A DNA stretch of 64,000 nucleotides from RPQJ01 sp963726665. GTDB lineage: Bacteria > Pseudomonadota > Gammaproteobacteria > Steroidobacterales > Steroidobacteraceae. Location of the stretch: NCBI GenBank assembly GCA_963726665.1, contig CAVSDW010000002.1, positions 96,534 through 160,533 of the forward strand, read 5' to 3'. Each line of letters starts with the position of its first letter. Position 1 is the stretch's first letter. The notes under the pieces were generated by a model, which worked only from the letters and a program-made list of their open reading frames with translations, was not told the DNA's origin and did not search any database. Both the position numbers and the translations under genes were made by a program. Shown piece by piece: positions 18,944 through 27,578 of this stretch.

Positions 18944-20803
18944 TCAGATCGAGAGCGATTCCAGCTTGCGCCGGCGCCCCCATATCAGGTGGATGAGCGA
19001 CCGGCTGCCGACCAGCGCGGTGAACATTGAAGTGATGATGCCGAGCGACAGCACGACCGCGAAGCCGCGCACCGGGCCCGTGCCGAAGGTGAACAGCACC
19101 ACGCCGGCGATCAGTGTCGTGACGTTCGAGTCGGCGATCGAGGAGAAGGCCTTCTCGAAGCCCGCGTTGATCGCGGCGAACGGGCTGACGCCGTTGCGCA
19201 GCTCCTCGCGTATGCGCTCGAAGATCAGGATGTTGGCGTCCACGGCCATGCCGACCGTGAGCACGATACCGGCGATTCCTGGCAGAGACAGGGACGCCTG
19301 CAGCATCGACAGCAGCGCGGTGAGCAGCACGACGTTCGAGAGCAGCACGACGTCCGCGATCAGCCCGAACTTCTTGTAGTACAGCACCATGAACACGAAC
19401 ACCACGAGCAGCCCGATCGCAAGCGCCCGCATGCCGCGGTCGATGTTGTCCTGGCCGAGGCTCGGGCCTACGGTGCGCTGCTCCACGATGTAGAGCGGCG
19501 CGGCGAGCGACCCGGCGCGCAGCAGCAGCGCGAGCTCCCGCGCCTCGCCGGCGAGCAGCCCGGTGATCTGGAAATTGCTGCTGAACACGCCGCGAATGGT
19601 CGCGACGCTGATGACTTTCTCCTCGGTGCACTCGGCGCCCGCGCGCACGCCGTTGCAGGGCTCGGCCTCCGCCACACGCTTCTTCTCGATGAACACCACC
19701 GACATCGGCCGCCCGAGATTCTCACGCGTCGTGCGCAGCATCTCGGACGCGCCGCGCGCGTCGAGCTTGACGTACACGGCGGGCTCGCCTTCCGAGAATC
19801 CCGAGCTCGCATCCACCAGCTGCTCGCCGGAGACGATGATGTCGCGCTTGAGCAGGACCGGTTCACCCTTGCGCGAGTGGTAGAGCTTCGAGCCGAGCGG
19901 CGCACGCTTGGTGCGCTCCGCATCCGCGGCGGAGTTCTGGTCGTCCACCAGCCGGAACTCGAGCGTCGCGGTAGCGCCGAGCACGCGCAGGGCCTCGTTC
20001 GGGTCCTGCACGCCGGGCAGCTGCACGACGATGCGGTCGAGCCCCTGGCGGGCCACGATGGGCTCGGTCACGCCGAGCTCGTCCACACGGTTGCGCAGCG
20101 TGGTGATGTTCTGCTGGATCGCGAAGTCCTGCCGCTCCTTGACCTGCTCCGGCCTCACCGTCACGCTGACCGAGCCACCCTCGCCGAGCGTGTCGGTCTC
20201 GATGGCAAGGTTCGGGTCGCGCTTGCGCAGCAGCGATGCGACTTTGGACGCGTCTCCGCCCGAACGGAGCAGGATCTTCACCGTGTCCTCGCCGTTGTTC
20301 TGCATTCCGCTGAACGGGATGCGCTCGTCGCGCAGCATCGTGCGATAGTCGCGCTCCATGCTCGCCAGCAGCTGCTTCACGGCGCCCTTCACGTCCACCT
20401 CGTACATGAAGTAGACGCCGCCGCGCAGGTCGAGGCCGAGGCTCATGGGCTTCAAGCCGATGGCACGCATCCACGCCGGAGTGCGAGGCACCTGCGACAG
20501 CGCGATCAGGTAGTCGCGCGGGGCGGCTTCACGGATCGCGTCGCGGGCCTTGATCTGCTGGTCCACCGAGCCGAAGCGCAGGACCAGGCGGTCTCCCTCG
20601 CGGTAGGTGGCGTCCGCAGGGATCCCCTTGGACGCGAGGATCGCGGCCACCGCGGCCTGCGACGGATCCGTGAACGCCGTTCGGTCGTTGCGCGACAACT
20701 GCAGCGCCGGCGCCTCGCCGAACACGTTCGGCAGCGCGAGCACCAGGGCCACCAGCAAGACGATGGTGACCAGCCAGATCTTCCAGGCCGGGTAACTGTG
20801 CAT
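18944..20803 (-). CDS. secD: Protein translocase subunit SecD
   Basis: The 619-residue protein has an N-terminal membrane anchor, LGLDLRGGVYFMYEVD at the start of the periplasmic P1 domain, and five C-terminal helices with GMAVDANILIFERIREEL. Its role is to pull exported proteins across the inner membrane with SecF. Order yajC-secD-secF is conserved. It is intact, in contrast to the neighbouring secF. Confidence 0.97.
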   Translation of the reverse strand: MHSYPAWKIWLVTIVLLVALVLALPNVFGEAPALQLSRNDRTAFTDPSQAAVAAILASKGIPADATYREGDRLVLRFGSVDQQIKARDAIREAAPRDYLIALSQVPRTPAWMRAIGLKPMSLGLDLRGGVYFMYEVDVKGAVKQLLASMERDYRTMLRDERIPFSGMQNNGEDTVKILLRSGGDASKVASLLRKRDPNLAIETDTLGEGGSVSVTVRPEQVKERQDFAIQQNITTLRNRVDELGVTEPIVARQGLDRIVVQLPGVQDPNEALRVLGATATLEFRLVDDQNSAADAERTKRAPLGSKLYHSRKGEPVLLKRDIIVSGEQLVDASSGFSEGEPAVYVKLDARGASEMLRTTRENLGRPMSVVFIEKKRVAEAEPCNGVRAGAECTEEKVISVATIRGVFSSNFQITGLLAGEARELALLLRAGSLAAPLYIVEQRTVGPSLGQDNIDRGMRALAIGLLVVFVFMVLYYKKFGLIADVVLLSNVVLLTALLSMLQASLSLPGIAGIVLTVGMAVDANILIFERIREELRNGVSPFAAINAGFEKAFSSIADSNVTTLIAGVVLFTFGTGPVRGFAVVLSLGIITSMFTALVGSRSLIHLIWGRRRKLESLSI

Positions 20804-20818
20804 GGTCGCCCCTCGGGC

Positions 20819-21148
20819 TCAGGCGCTCTTCAGGGTGCCCTTGGGCAGGACGCTGGTGACGGTGTGGCGCTGGATTTTCACCCGCACGCCTTCGGCCACC
20901 TCGACGGTCAGGAACTGCTCGCCGGCCTCCGTAATCCGGCCGAGGATCCCTCCGCTCGTGACGACTTCGTCGCCCGCCGCAAGGGCGGCGACCATGGCCT
21001 TGTGCTCCTTCGCGCGCTTCGTCTGCGGGCGGATGAGCAGGAAGTAGAACACGACGAAAATCAGGACCAGGGGCAGCAGCGAGGTGAACGCGTTCGGCTG
21101 CGGGCCGCCGGCGGCCTGCGCGTAGGCGCTCGGGATCAACCAATCCAT
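20819..21148 (-). CDS. yajC: Sec translocon accessory protein YajC
   Basis: The 109-residue protein has one membrane helix (LLPLVLIFVVFYFLLIRPQ), the PQTKRAKEHKAMVAAL motif and a small SH3-like domain (GDEVVTSGGILGRI). YajC is a SecDF partner. It sits between tgt (52 bp upstream) and secD (15 bp downstream). Confidence 0.95.
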   Translation of the reverse strand: MDWLIPSAYAQAAGGPQPNAFTSLLPLVLIFVVFYFLLIRPQTKRAKEHKAMVAALAAGDEVVTSGGILGRITEAGEQFLTVEVAEGVRVKIQRHTVTSVLPKGTLKSA

Positions 21149-21200
21149 CAGCGGGACTCCTGTACCAGGCCCGGTTGGGGGCCGTCAAAAAGGTTGCGGA

Positions 21201-22349
21201 TTATACCCGAGGGTCGGCCGGGCTGTCGGCTGACGCGGTTCCCCCCTCGGGGCCCGCCAGGAATGCGGCCGCAAATCGCTGGAAAACCCCCTGTTCGATG
21301 GCCGAACGGATCCGGGCCATGAGCGTCAGGTAATAGCTCAGGTTGTGGATGGTGTTGAGCCGTGCGCCGAGGATCTCGTTGCACCGGTCCAGGTGCCGCA
21401 GGTAGGCACGGGAGTAGTTCCGGCAGGTGTAGCAGCCGCAATCCGGGTCCAGCGGACGGGTGTCGGCCTGGTGCGCGGCGTTGCGGATCTTGACCACGCC
21501 CTGGCTCGTGAAGAGGTGGCCGTTGCGCGCGTTGCGGGTCGGCATGACGCAGTCGAACATGTCCACCCCGCGCGAGACCGCATTGACGATGTCCGCGGGC
21601 GTGCCGACCCCCATCAGGTAACGCGGGTGGTCGGCGGGCAGGTGCGGCCCGAGCGCATCGAGCACGGCGTTGCGTTCCCCGGCCGGCTCGCCGACCGCGA
21701 GGCCGCCGACCGCGTAGCCGTCGAAGCCGATCCCGCGCAGGGCCTCGATGGACTCGAGCCGCAGCGGCAGGTGCGTGCCGCCCTGCACGATGCCGAAAAG
21801 TGCGTTCGGGTTGCGGAGTCCCTCGAACGCGTCGCGGCTGCGGCGCGCCCAGCGCATCGAGAGCTCCATCGAGCGGCGCGCTTCGGCCTCGCTGGCCGGG
21901 TACGGCGGGCACTCGTCGAAGACCATGACGATGTCGGAATCGAGCGCGGTCTGCACGCCGATCGAGACCTCGGGACTCAGGAACACCGGGTCGCCGTTGA
22001 CGGGTGAGCGAAACCGGACACCGTCCTCGCTCAACTTGCGCAGTTCCGCCAGGCTGAAGACCTGGAAGCCGCCCGAGTCGGTGAGGATCGGGCCCGGCCA
22101 GTGCATGAAGCCGTGCAGCCCGCCGTGGGCGCGGATGACGTCGGTCCCCGGACGCAACATCAGGTGGAACGTATTGCCGAGGACGATCTGCGCGCCGAGC
22201 CCCGTCAGCTCCTCCGGCGTCATCGCCTTTACCGTGCCGTAGGTGCCCACCGGCATGAAGACCGGCGTCTCGACGATGCCGCGGCGCAGCCTGAGCCGAC
22301 CGCGACGCGCCCCGCCGCTGGTGGAAACGAGGTCGAAAATCCCGGTCAC
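21201..22349 (-). CDS. tgt: tRNA-guanine transglycosylase Tgt
   Basis: Tgt swaps guanine-34 of four tRNAs for preQ1, the first committed queuosine step on tRNA. The 382-residue protein has the catalytic TDSGGFQVFSL, the second aspartate in GVDMFDCVMPTRNAR, and the zinc site CGCYTC plus a downstream cysteine and histidine. GTG at 22349 was taken as start because it overlaps the queA stop (GTGA) and follows a GGGGAAG ribosome binding site; longer frames enter queA. Confidence 0.95.
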   Translation of the reverse strand: MTGIFDLVSTSGGARRGRLRLRRGIVETPVFMPVGTYGTVKAMTPEELTGLGAQIVLGNTFHLMLRPGTDVIRAHGGLHGFMHWPGPILTDSGGFQVFSLAELRKLSEDGVRFRSPVNGDPVFLSPEVSIGVQTALDSDIVMVFDECPPYPASEAEARRSMELSMRWARRSRDAFEGLRNPNALFGIVQGGTHLPLRLESIEALRGIGFDGYAVGGLAVGEPAGERNAVLDALGPHLPADHPRYLMGVGTPADIVNAVSRGVDMFDCVMPTRNARNGHLFTSQGVVKIRNAAHQADTRPLDPDCGCYTCRNYSRAYLRHLDRCNEILGARLNTIHNLSYYLTLMARIRSAIEQGVFQRFAAAFLAGPEGGTASADSPADPRV

Positions 22350-23389
22350 CGTGCTTCCCCGAGTGCTGCGGGATCCGGCTCGACGAACATCGCGTCGCCG
22401 TAGCTGAAGAACCGGTAACCCGCGGCCACCGCATGCCGGTAGGCGCCGAGCACGTGCTGCCGGCCTGCGAATGCGCACACGAGCATGAGCAGGGTCGACT
22501 CCGGCAGGTGGAAATTCGTGACCAGCGCGTCCACCACCCGGAATCGGAAGCCGGGAGTGATGAAGAGCCTGGTGTCGCACGCGGACGGTGCCAGTTCACC
22601 TCCGGCCGCCGCGCTCTCCAGCGCGCGCACCGCGGTCGTCCCGATTGCCACGACGCGACCACCTCGCGCGCGGCAGGCCGCGACGGCCTCGCAGGTCGCG
22701 GCGGGAACGACGACACGCTCGGCGTGCATGCGGTGCAGGCCGAGGTCGTCGACCCGCACCGGCTGGAAGGTACCTGCGCCGACGTGCAGGGTCACCTGCG
22801 CGCTCGCGACCCCCGCCCGCTCGCAGGTCGCGAGGAGTTCAGCGTCGAAGTGCAGCCCCGCCGTCGGGGCCGCAACCGCTCCGGGCTCGCGCGCGTAGAC
22901 CGTCTGGTAGCGCTCGCGATCCGAGTCCTCCACGGCCCGTCGCAGGTACGGCGGCAGCGGCATCTCGCCCTGGCGCTCGAAGACCGCGCCCGGGGATTCG
23001 TCGAACTCGAGCACCCAGAAATCCTCGGAACGGCCCGTGACACGCACGGTTCCGCCCCCTTCGAGGTGAATGGTGGATCCAGCCGCCGGAGGCTTGCTCG
23101 AGCGCATCTGCACGAGTGCGCTCGCACCGCCCAATACCCGCTCGAGGAGGATCTCGACGCGGCCGCCGCTGTCCTTCCGCCCGTACAGCCGGGCGGGCAC
23201 GACCCGGGTGTCGTTGAACACCATGAGGTCGCCGGCACGCAGCAGTCGCGGCAGGTCCGCGAACTGACGGTCCGTCACGGCGCCGGTCCTGCCGTCGAGA
23301 TGCAGAAGACGGCTGTCGCTGCGCCGCGCGGCCGGATGGCGCGCGATCAGTTCGTCAGGCAACTCGTAGTGGAAGTCCGCGCGCAGCAT
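22346..23389 (-). CDS. queA: S-adenosylmethionine:tRNA ribosyltransferase-isomerase QueA
   Basis: QueA adds the epoxycyclopentanediol precursor from SAM to preQ1-tRNA. The 347-residue protein has YELPDELIARHP at the N-terminus, MVFNDTRVVPARLYGRK, PTAGLHFD and the NFHLPESTLLMLVCAFAG block near the C-terminus. It heads the queA-tgt-yajC-secD-secF operon, the usual gammaproteobacterial arrangement. Confidence 0.96.
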   Translation of the reverse strand: MLRADFHYELPDELIARHPAARRSDSRLLHLDGRTGAVTDRQFADLPRLLRAGDLMVFNDTRVVPARLYGRKDSGGRVEILLERVLGGASALVQMRSSKPPAAGSTIHLEGGGTVRVTGRSEDFWVLEFDESPGAVFERQGEMPLPPYLRRAVEDSDRERYQTVYAREPGAVAAPTAGLHFDAELLATCERAGVASAQVTLHVGAGTFQPVRVDDLGLHRMHAERVVVPAATCEAVAACRARGGRVVAIGTTAVRALESAAAGGELAPSACDTRLFITPGFRFRVVDALVTNFHLPESTLLMLVCAFAGRQHVLGAYRHAVAAGYRFFSYGDAMFVEPDPAALGEAR

Positions 23390-23442
23390 GGGGCGCGAAT
23401 GCTAGCAGAGGGCCGATACCGAACGGCCCGCCCGGGAACGCG

Positions 23443-24153
23443 TCAGCCGCGAGGTTTCACTGCCGGGCGATTTTCCGCGACCCTGGGGTCGGCAGCCGCG
23501 CCGCAGGTGAGGAGCGGCGACTCCTTGAGCCACTTGCGGTCGGGGTAGTAGGCGAACAGCAGGGCCCCGCCCTTCAGCGTGTCGATCATCATGTGCGCGA
23601 CTTCCTGTCGCACCGCCGGGCAACCCCAGCTTCGACCGAGCCGGCCCAGCCGCTCCGCGATCGCCTCGCTCACGTAGGGTGCGCCGTGCATGACGATGGC
23701 GCGCGACAGCGCGTTGTCGTTGAAGCCCGCGTCCAGCCCGCGCAGTCGCAGCGAATAGCCGTTGTGTCCGTAATAGGTGTCGGCCGCCTGGAAGAGGCCG
23801 AGACTCGACATCTTGCTGCCCTCGACGTTGGAGAAGCGCGCCGCAAGCTGGTCGCCGGTATTGCGCCCGTGGGCCACGAGTTCCTGGAAAAGCAGCCGGC
23901 CGTGATCCACGTCGAACACCCAGAGGCGGGGCTTGGTCGAGGGGAGCGAGTAGTCGATGACCGCGAGACGGTGGAAGCCGTCGAGCAGGCCCTGCTTGCG
24001 TGCACAGTCCGCGGCGTGGGTGGCGAGCGACAGGACTTCTGGATTTGCCGCGGGCGCGGCGGCCGCGAGTTCGGCCACAAGCCGGCCGTCCGCCCACGCG
24101 GGAACCGCGATGCAGGACAACAACAGTGCAGCCGGCCAGAAACGTCGTCGCAT
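23443..24153 (-). CDS. Exported murein L,D-transpeptidase catalytic domain (YkuD_2) protein
   Basis: The 236-residue protein has a signal peptide (cleavage probably after PAWA near residue 22). It carries a YkuD_2-type catalytic domain: SRAIVMHGAPYVSEA and GRSWGCPAVR supply the His and Cys of the L,D-transpeptidase site. The N-terminal half includes ADCARKQGLLDGFHRLAVIDYSLPS in two blocks, typical of the subgroup. Such enzymes cross-link peptidoglycan or edit it. The ATG at 24153 is preferred over an upstream one at 24297 because it begins the signal peptide. Confidence 0.85.
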   Translation of the reverse strand: MRRRFWPAALLLSCIAVPAWADGRLVAELAAAAPAANPEVLSLATHAADCARKQGLLDGFHRLAVIDYSLPSTKPRLWVFDVDHGRLLFQELVAHGRNTGDQLAARFSNVEGSKMSSLGLFQAADTYYGHNGYSLRLRGLDAGFNDNALSRAIVMHGAPYVSEAIAERLGRLGRSWGCPAVRQEVAHMMIDTLKGGALLFAYYPDRKWLKESPLLTCGAAADPRVAENRPAVKPRG

Positions 24154-24359
24154 GCGAGCACTCTCCGTGCAATCAGCGCGTGCCGCCCGCAGGCGACGTG
24201 GTTGAGCCCTCGGACCGCGGGAACCTGGATTGGTTCCCCGGACGCCTCGATCGACCTTGCCGCCGCGATTTGACACCACTTCCGACATGCGACGCAAGTA
24301 ACTGACTCACAAAGTGTTTGTTTCGCCCAGCCGTCGATCGGGTAAGCTGCGCGCTCCGC

Positions 24360-24446
24360 GCCGGGATGGCGGAACTGGTAGACGCACCGGACTCAAAATC
24401 CGGCGGGTGGTAACTCGTGGGGGTTCGATTCCCCCTCCCGGCACCA
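24360..24446 (+). tRNA. tRNA-Leu, anticodon CAA
   Basis: The 87-base sequence has a 7-bp acceptor stem (GCCGGGA/TCCCGGC), the D-loop stretch AACTGGTAGACGC, an anticodon stem CCGGA/TCCGG with loop CTCAAAA (anticodon CAA, reads UUG), a long variable arm typical of leucine tRNAs, the T loop GGTTCGATTCC and an encoded CCA. It is a single tRNA gene followed by a terminator. Confidence 0.97.
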
Positions 24447-24450
24447 CGGA

Positions 24451-24542
24451 AAGTGACTAGTGATCAGGGGATAGTGGATAGTAAATCAGGCCGGAGGGCC
24501 CAGCCGCTCGGGCTTTTCACTAACCGCTAACCGCTATCCGCT
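24451..24542. repeat. Imperfect inverted array of 8-base units around the tRNA terminator
   Basis: Left arm 24458-24481 contains GGATAGTGGATAGT, and right arm 24519-24542 contains TAACCGCTAACCGCTATCC. The right arm reverse-complemented matches the left at about 16 of 24 positions, with several mismatches being G-U compatible. The arms flank the tRNA terminator and look like a small intergenic repeat. Confidence 0.45.
24498..24517 (+). terminator. Rho-independent terminator after tRNA-Leu
   Basis: A GCCC/GGGC stem (24498-24501 with 24510-24513) closes an eight-base loop and is followed by TTTT. It lies 52 bases past the tRNA and 30 bases before the Nudix gene. The stem is short, but the T run supports the call. 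Confidence 0.5.
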
Positions 24543-24547
24543 TTCCT

Positions 24548-25096
24548 ATGAATTTCTGCTCCCACTGCGGCCAGCCTGTCACGCTCGTCGTGCCCGAGGG
24601 CGACCACTTGCCCCGGCATGTGTGCGCCGCCTGCGGCACGGTGCACTACCAGAACCCGAAGATCATCGCCGGCTGCGTGCCGGAGCACGAAGGACGGATC
24701 CTGCTGTGCCGGCGCTCCATCGAGCCGCGCCTCGGTTTCTGGACGATCCCCGCGGGATTCATGGAAAACCACGAGACGACCCAGGACGCGGCGCGTCGTG
24801 AGGCCGCCGAGGAAGCGCTTGCGGAGGTCGAGATCGGCTCGCTGCTCGCGGTCGTCCACGTCCTGCACGCGAACCAGGTGCACGTCATGTTCCGCGCGCG
24901 CCTTCCCAGGCCCCATTTCGGCGTGGGACAGGAGAGCCTCGAGGTCATGCTGTGCGACGAAGCGGACATTCCGTGGAAAGACATTGCTTTCCGCAGCGTG
25001 GATTTCGCGCTGCGCCGCTACCTCGACGACCGCCGCCAGGGCGTCGAGCAGCACCACTTCACGACGCTGGACCTGACCCCGCGTGCAGCCAGCTAG
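24548..25096 (+). CDS. Zinc-ribbon Nudix hydrolase
   Basis: The 182-residue protein has an N-terminal four-cysteine zinc ribbon (CSHC near 4-7 and CAAC near 27-30) and a Nudix box GFMENHETTQDAARREAAEE near residues 75-94. The final EEA in place of EExG is a slight variation. Relatives hydrolyse ADP-ribose, NADH or FAD-type nucleoside diphosphate derivatives; substrate here is unknown. It stands alone after the tRNA and 95 bp before fdxA. Confidence 0.88.
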   Translation: MNFCSHCGQPVTLVVPEGDHLPRHVCAACGTVHYQNPKIIAGCVPEHEGRILLCRRSIEPRLGFWTIPAGFMENHETTQDAARREAAEEALAEVEIGSLLAVVHVLHANQVHVMFRARLPRPHFGVGQESLEVMLCDEADIPWKDIAFRSVDFALRRYLDDRRQGVEQHHFTTLDLTPRAAS

Positions 25097-25191
25097 GCCC
25101 GCACGTATTGCAGCGCGACAGCGCTTTGGCACAATACGCGCCCTCGTGACCGCCGCCTGGCGTGTCCGGATCTGACTCCTGGAGCCTGCCG

Positions 25192-25515
25192 ATGACCTTT
25201 GTCGTCACCGAGAACTGCATCAAGTGCAAGTACATGGACTGCGTGGAGGTCTGCCCCGTGGACTGCTTCCACGAGGGACCGAACATGCTGGTGATCGACC
25301 CGGACGAGTGCATCGACTGCACGCTGTGCGAGCCGGAGTGCCCGGCTGAGGCGATCTTCTCCGAGGAGGAGTTGCCGGACGGCCAGCAGGCCTTCAAGGC
25401 GCTCAACGCCGAGCTGTCCAGGCAGTGGCCGGTCATCACGGAAAAGAAGGAAGCCCCCGCCGACGCCAGGGAGTGGGACGGCCGCACGGACAAGCTGCCT
25501 CTGCTCGAGCGCTGA
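25192..25515 (+). CDS. fdxA: 7Fe-8S ferredoxin FdxA
   Basis: The 107-residue ferredoxin has CIKCKYMDCVEVCPVDCF and CIDCTLCEPECP, the cysteine pattern of proteins that hold one 3Fe-4S and one 4Fe-4S cluster. The ATG at 25192 follows a TGGAG ribosome binding site and gives the standard length and MTFVVTENC start; an in-frame ATG at 25162 would add ten atypical residues. It acts as an electron carrier of low potential. Confidence 0.96.
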   Translation: MTFVVTENCIKCKYMDCVEVCPVDCFHEGPNMLVIDPDECIDCTLCEPECPAEAIFSEEELPDGQQAFKALNAELSRQWPVITEKKEAPADAREWDGRTDKLPLLER

Positions 25516-25521
25516 GCAGCT

Positions 25522-25542
25522 TCCGGCTTCGGCAGCGCCGGA
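25522..25542. terminator. Hairpin between convergent fdxA and dsbC
   Basis: TCCGGC and GCCGGA form a perfect 6-bp stem around a nine-base loop, just past the fdxA stop. A second hairpin, GCGGGC/GCCCGC, follows at 25550-25567 over the end of dsbC. Neither has a T tract, so they may be processing or stability elements rather than intrinsic terminators. Confidence 0.35.
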
Positions 25543-25555
25543 TGGAAACGCGGGC

Positions 25556-26347
25556 TCAGCGGCCCGCGGCGCCGGACCCTTTGGTCGACTCCTGCACGAG
25601 TGCCACGAGCTGGTCGGGCGTCAGGAACCCGCCGATGTATTCGCCCGACTGGGTGTAGATCGCCGGAGTGCCCTCGAGCCCGAAGTCCTCGCCCATTGCG
25701 AATCCGGCCTTGACCACCGCGTCGCTGCACTTCTTCGACTTCACGTCCTCGCCGCGCTTGGCGCGCGTGAGCGCGTCCTTGCGGTCGGCCGAGCACCACA
25801 CGGCCTGCGCCTTGGCCCACGACTCGGTGTCCGGGCCGGTACGGGGAAACAGCACGTAGCGGACCTTCACCCCGGCCTTGTTCAGTTCGGCGATCTGGCT
25901 GTGAAACTTGCGGCAATAAGCGCAATCGACGTCCGTGAAGACGGTGACGGTCATCTTCGGGTTCTGCGGGGAGAAGATGATCATCTGGTCTTCGCGCGCG
26001 GCCGCCAGGGCCTTCGCCCGGGCACCGTTGCGGCGCTCGGCGGTCAGGTTGGTCTCGCTCGCAAGGTCGTAGATGCTGCCGCTGATGAGGTACTTGCCGT
26101 CCGCGCTCACGTAAGCGATCAGGCTGCCCATGGTGACTTCGTACAGGCCCGGAATCGGCGACGCGGCGACATCGGCCGGCGTGGCCCCGGGCAACTTGGC
26201 GACGACGCGCGCACGGACGTCGGCCGGAACGGGTATGGGCGCAGCGGGCGTGGCCGGTCTGGCGGGCTTCGGAGCCGGTGGTGTCTCGGCCATGGCGCCC
26301 GCAGCGACGAGGGTGACCAGGCCCAGGGCAAGACTCTTGATGCGCAT
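25556..26347 (-). CDS. dsbC: Periplasmic disulfide isomerase DsbC
   Basis: DsbC reshuffles wrong disulfides in exported proteins. The 263-residue product has a signal peptide (SLALGLVTLVAAGAMAE), a Pro/Ala-rich linker, an N-terminal dimerisation domain and a thioredoxin domain with CAYC in FTDVDCAYCRKFH. A second cysteine pair (CSADRK and KKC) matches the structural disulfide. Start chosen at 26347 because GGATGG lies upstream; 26356 would add three residues. Order xerD-dsbC is as in E. coli. Confidence 0.93.
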   Translation of the reverse strand: MRIKSLALGLVTLVAAGAMAETPPAPKPARPATPAAPIPVPADVRARVVAKLPGATPADVAASPIPGLYEVTMGSLIAYVSADGKYLISGSIYDLASETNLTAERRNGARAKALAAAREDQMIIFSPQNPKMTVTVFTDVDCAYCRKFHSQIAELNKAGVKVRYVLFPRTGPDTESWAKAQAVWCSADRKDALTRAKRGEDVKSKKCSDAVVKAGFAMGEDFGLEGTPAIYTQSGEYIGGFLTPDQLVALVQESTKGSGAAGR

Positions 26348-26469
26348 GCTGTCCATCCGTCGAAAATCGACCCGCGTGTCCCCTTAGGACCGCAGGCGCG
26401 GCAGGGGGTTCCGCCGCAAAGGCGCGGGAGTCTAGCAGAGCGCCCGTAGAGGCGGGCTCCGCGCGGCGG

Positions 26470-27417
26470 TCAACCCCGTGGGTGGTGCGCCGAGTGCACG
26501 TCCTTCAGGCGCTCCCTCGCGACGTGCGTGTAGATCTGCGTCGTCGAGAGGTCGCTGTGGCCCAGCAGCATCTGCACCACGCGCAGGTCCGCGCCGTGGT
26601 TCAGGAGGTGGGTGGCGAAGGCGTGCCGCAGGGTGTGCGGCGAGAGTTCCTTCTCGACGCCAGCCTTGCGCGCGTAGCGCTTGATGATGTGCCAGAACGC
26701 CTGGCGCGTCATGCGATCGCCGCGACGCGTCGGAAACAGGTAGTCGGTCTGCCGCTCGAGCAGGATTTCGACGCGCGGTCCCTGCAGGAACTGCTGGACC
26801 CACTGCACGGCCTCTTCGCCGAGCGGGATCAGCCTTTCGCGATCGCCCTTGCCGACGATGCGCAGGACGCCCTGGTTCAGGTTGACCTGCAGGAGCTTGA
26901 GGTTGACGAGTTCGGAGACCCGCAGGCCCGTGGCGTAGAGCACCTCGAGCATGGTGCGGTCGCGGTGGCCAAGCGGGTCGCCCACGGTCGGAGCGGCCAA
27001 CAGGGCCTCGACTTCCTCCTCCGTGAGCGACCTCGGCAACGAACGCCCGACCTTCGGCATCGCGATCTGGGCCGTCGGGTCCTCGCGGAGCGAGCCCTCG
27101 CGAAGCATGTAGCGGTAGAAGCGGCGGAAGCTCGACAGCTGGCGGGCCGTCGAGCGCGGCTGCGCGCCCGCCTGGGTGCGCGAAGCCATGAATTCGAGGA
27201 GGTCCCCGCGCTTGGCCGAGGTGAGTTCCGTCTCGTGGATTTCCAGCCAGCGGTCGAGCGCGGTCAGGTCGGCTCGATACGCGGCAAGCGTGTTGGGCGC
27301 GAGGCCGCGCTCCATCCAGACCGCGTCGAGAAACCGGTCGATCGGGCCCGGCCCGCGCACGACTGCGCTGCCGCGCGGGGCGCGGGCGAGGACGCTGGTC
27401 TTGACTGCTGTACTCAT
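26470..27417 (-). CDS. xerD: Site-specific tyrosine recombinase XerD
   Basis: XerD with XerC resolves chromosome dimers at dif. The 315-residue protein (ATG at 27417 after a CGAGGTCAC ribosome binding site) has an N-terminal SAM-like core-binding domain. The catalytic residues are in ATGLRVSEL (Arg), KGDRERLIPL (Lys), HTLRHAFATHL (His, Arg), LGHSDLSTTQIYTHV (His, Tyr). dsbC follows 122 bp downstream, supporting XerD rather than XerC. Confidence 0.93.
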   Translation of the reverse strand: MSTAVKTSVLARAPRGSAVVRGPGPIDRFLDAVWMERGLAPNTLAAYRADLTALDRWLEIHETELTSAKRGDLLEFMASRTQAGAQPRSTARQLSSFRRFYRYMLREGSLREDPTAQIAMPKVGRSLPRSLTEEEVEALLAAPTVGDPLGHRDRTMLEVLYATGLRVSELVNLKLLQVNLNQGVLRIVGKGDRERLIPLGEEAVQWVQQFLQGPRVEILLERQTDYLFPTRRGDRMTRQAFWHIIKRYARKAGVEKELSPHTLRHAFATHLLNHGADLRVVQMLLGHSDLSTTQIYTHVARERLKDVHSAHHPRG

Positions 27418-27578
27418 GTGACCTCGGGACCTTTCGTGGCGCGAAGTATGCGATCCGCCCGATTCATCCCGTCGTGACAACCCTCACAGATTGGGACCCA
27501 CCGTTAACATAACCGGAACCAGTTCACAGAATGTCGGCCGGTGTGCAGACTGGCCTCCCCGCCCGAGGAATCGACGCA

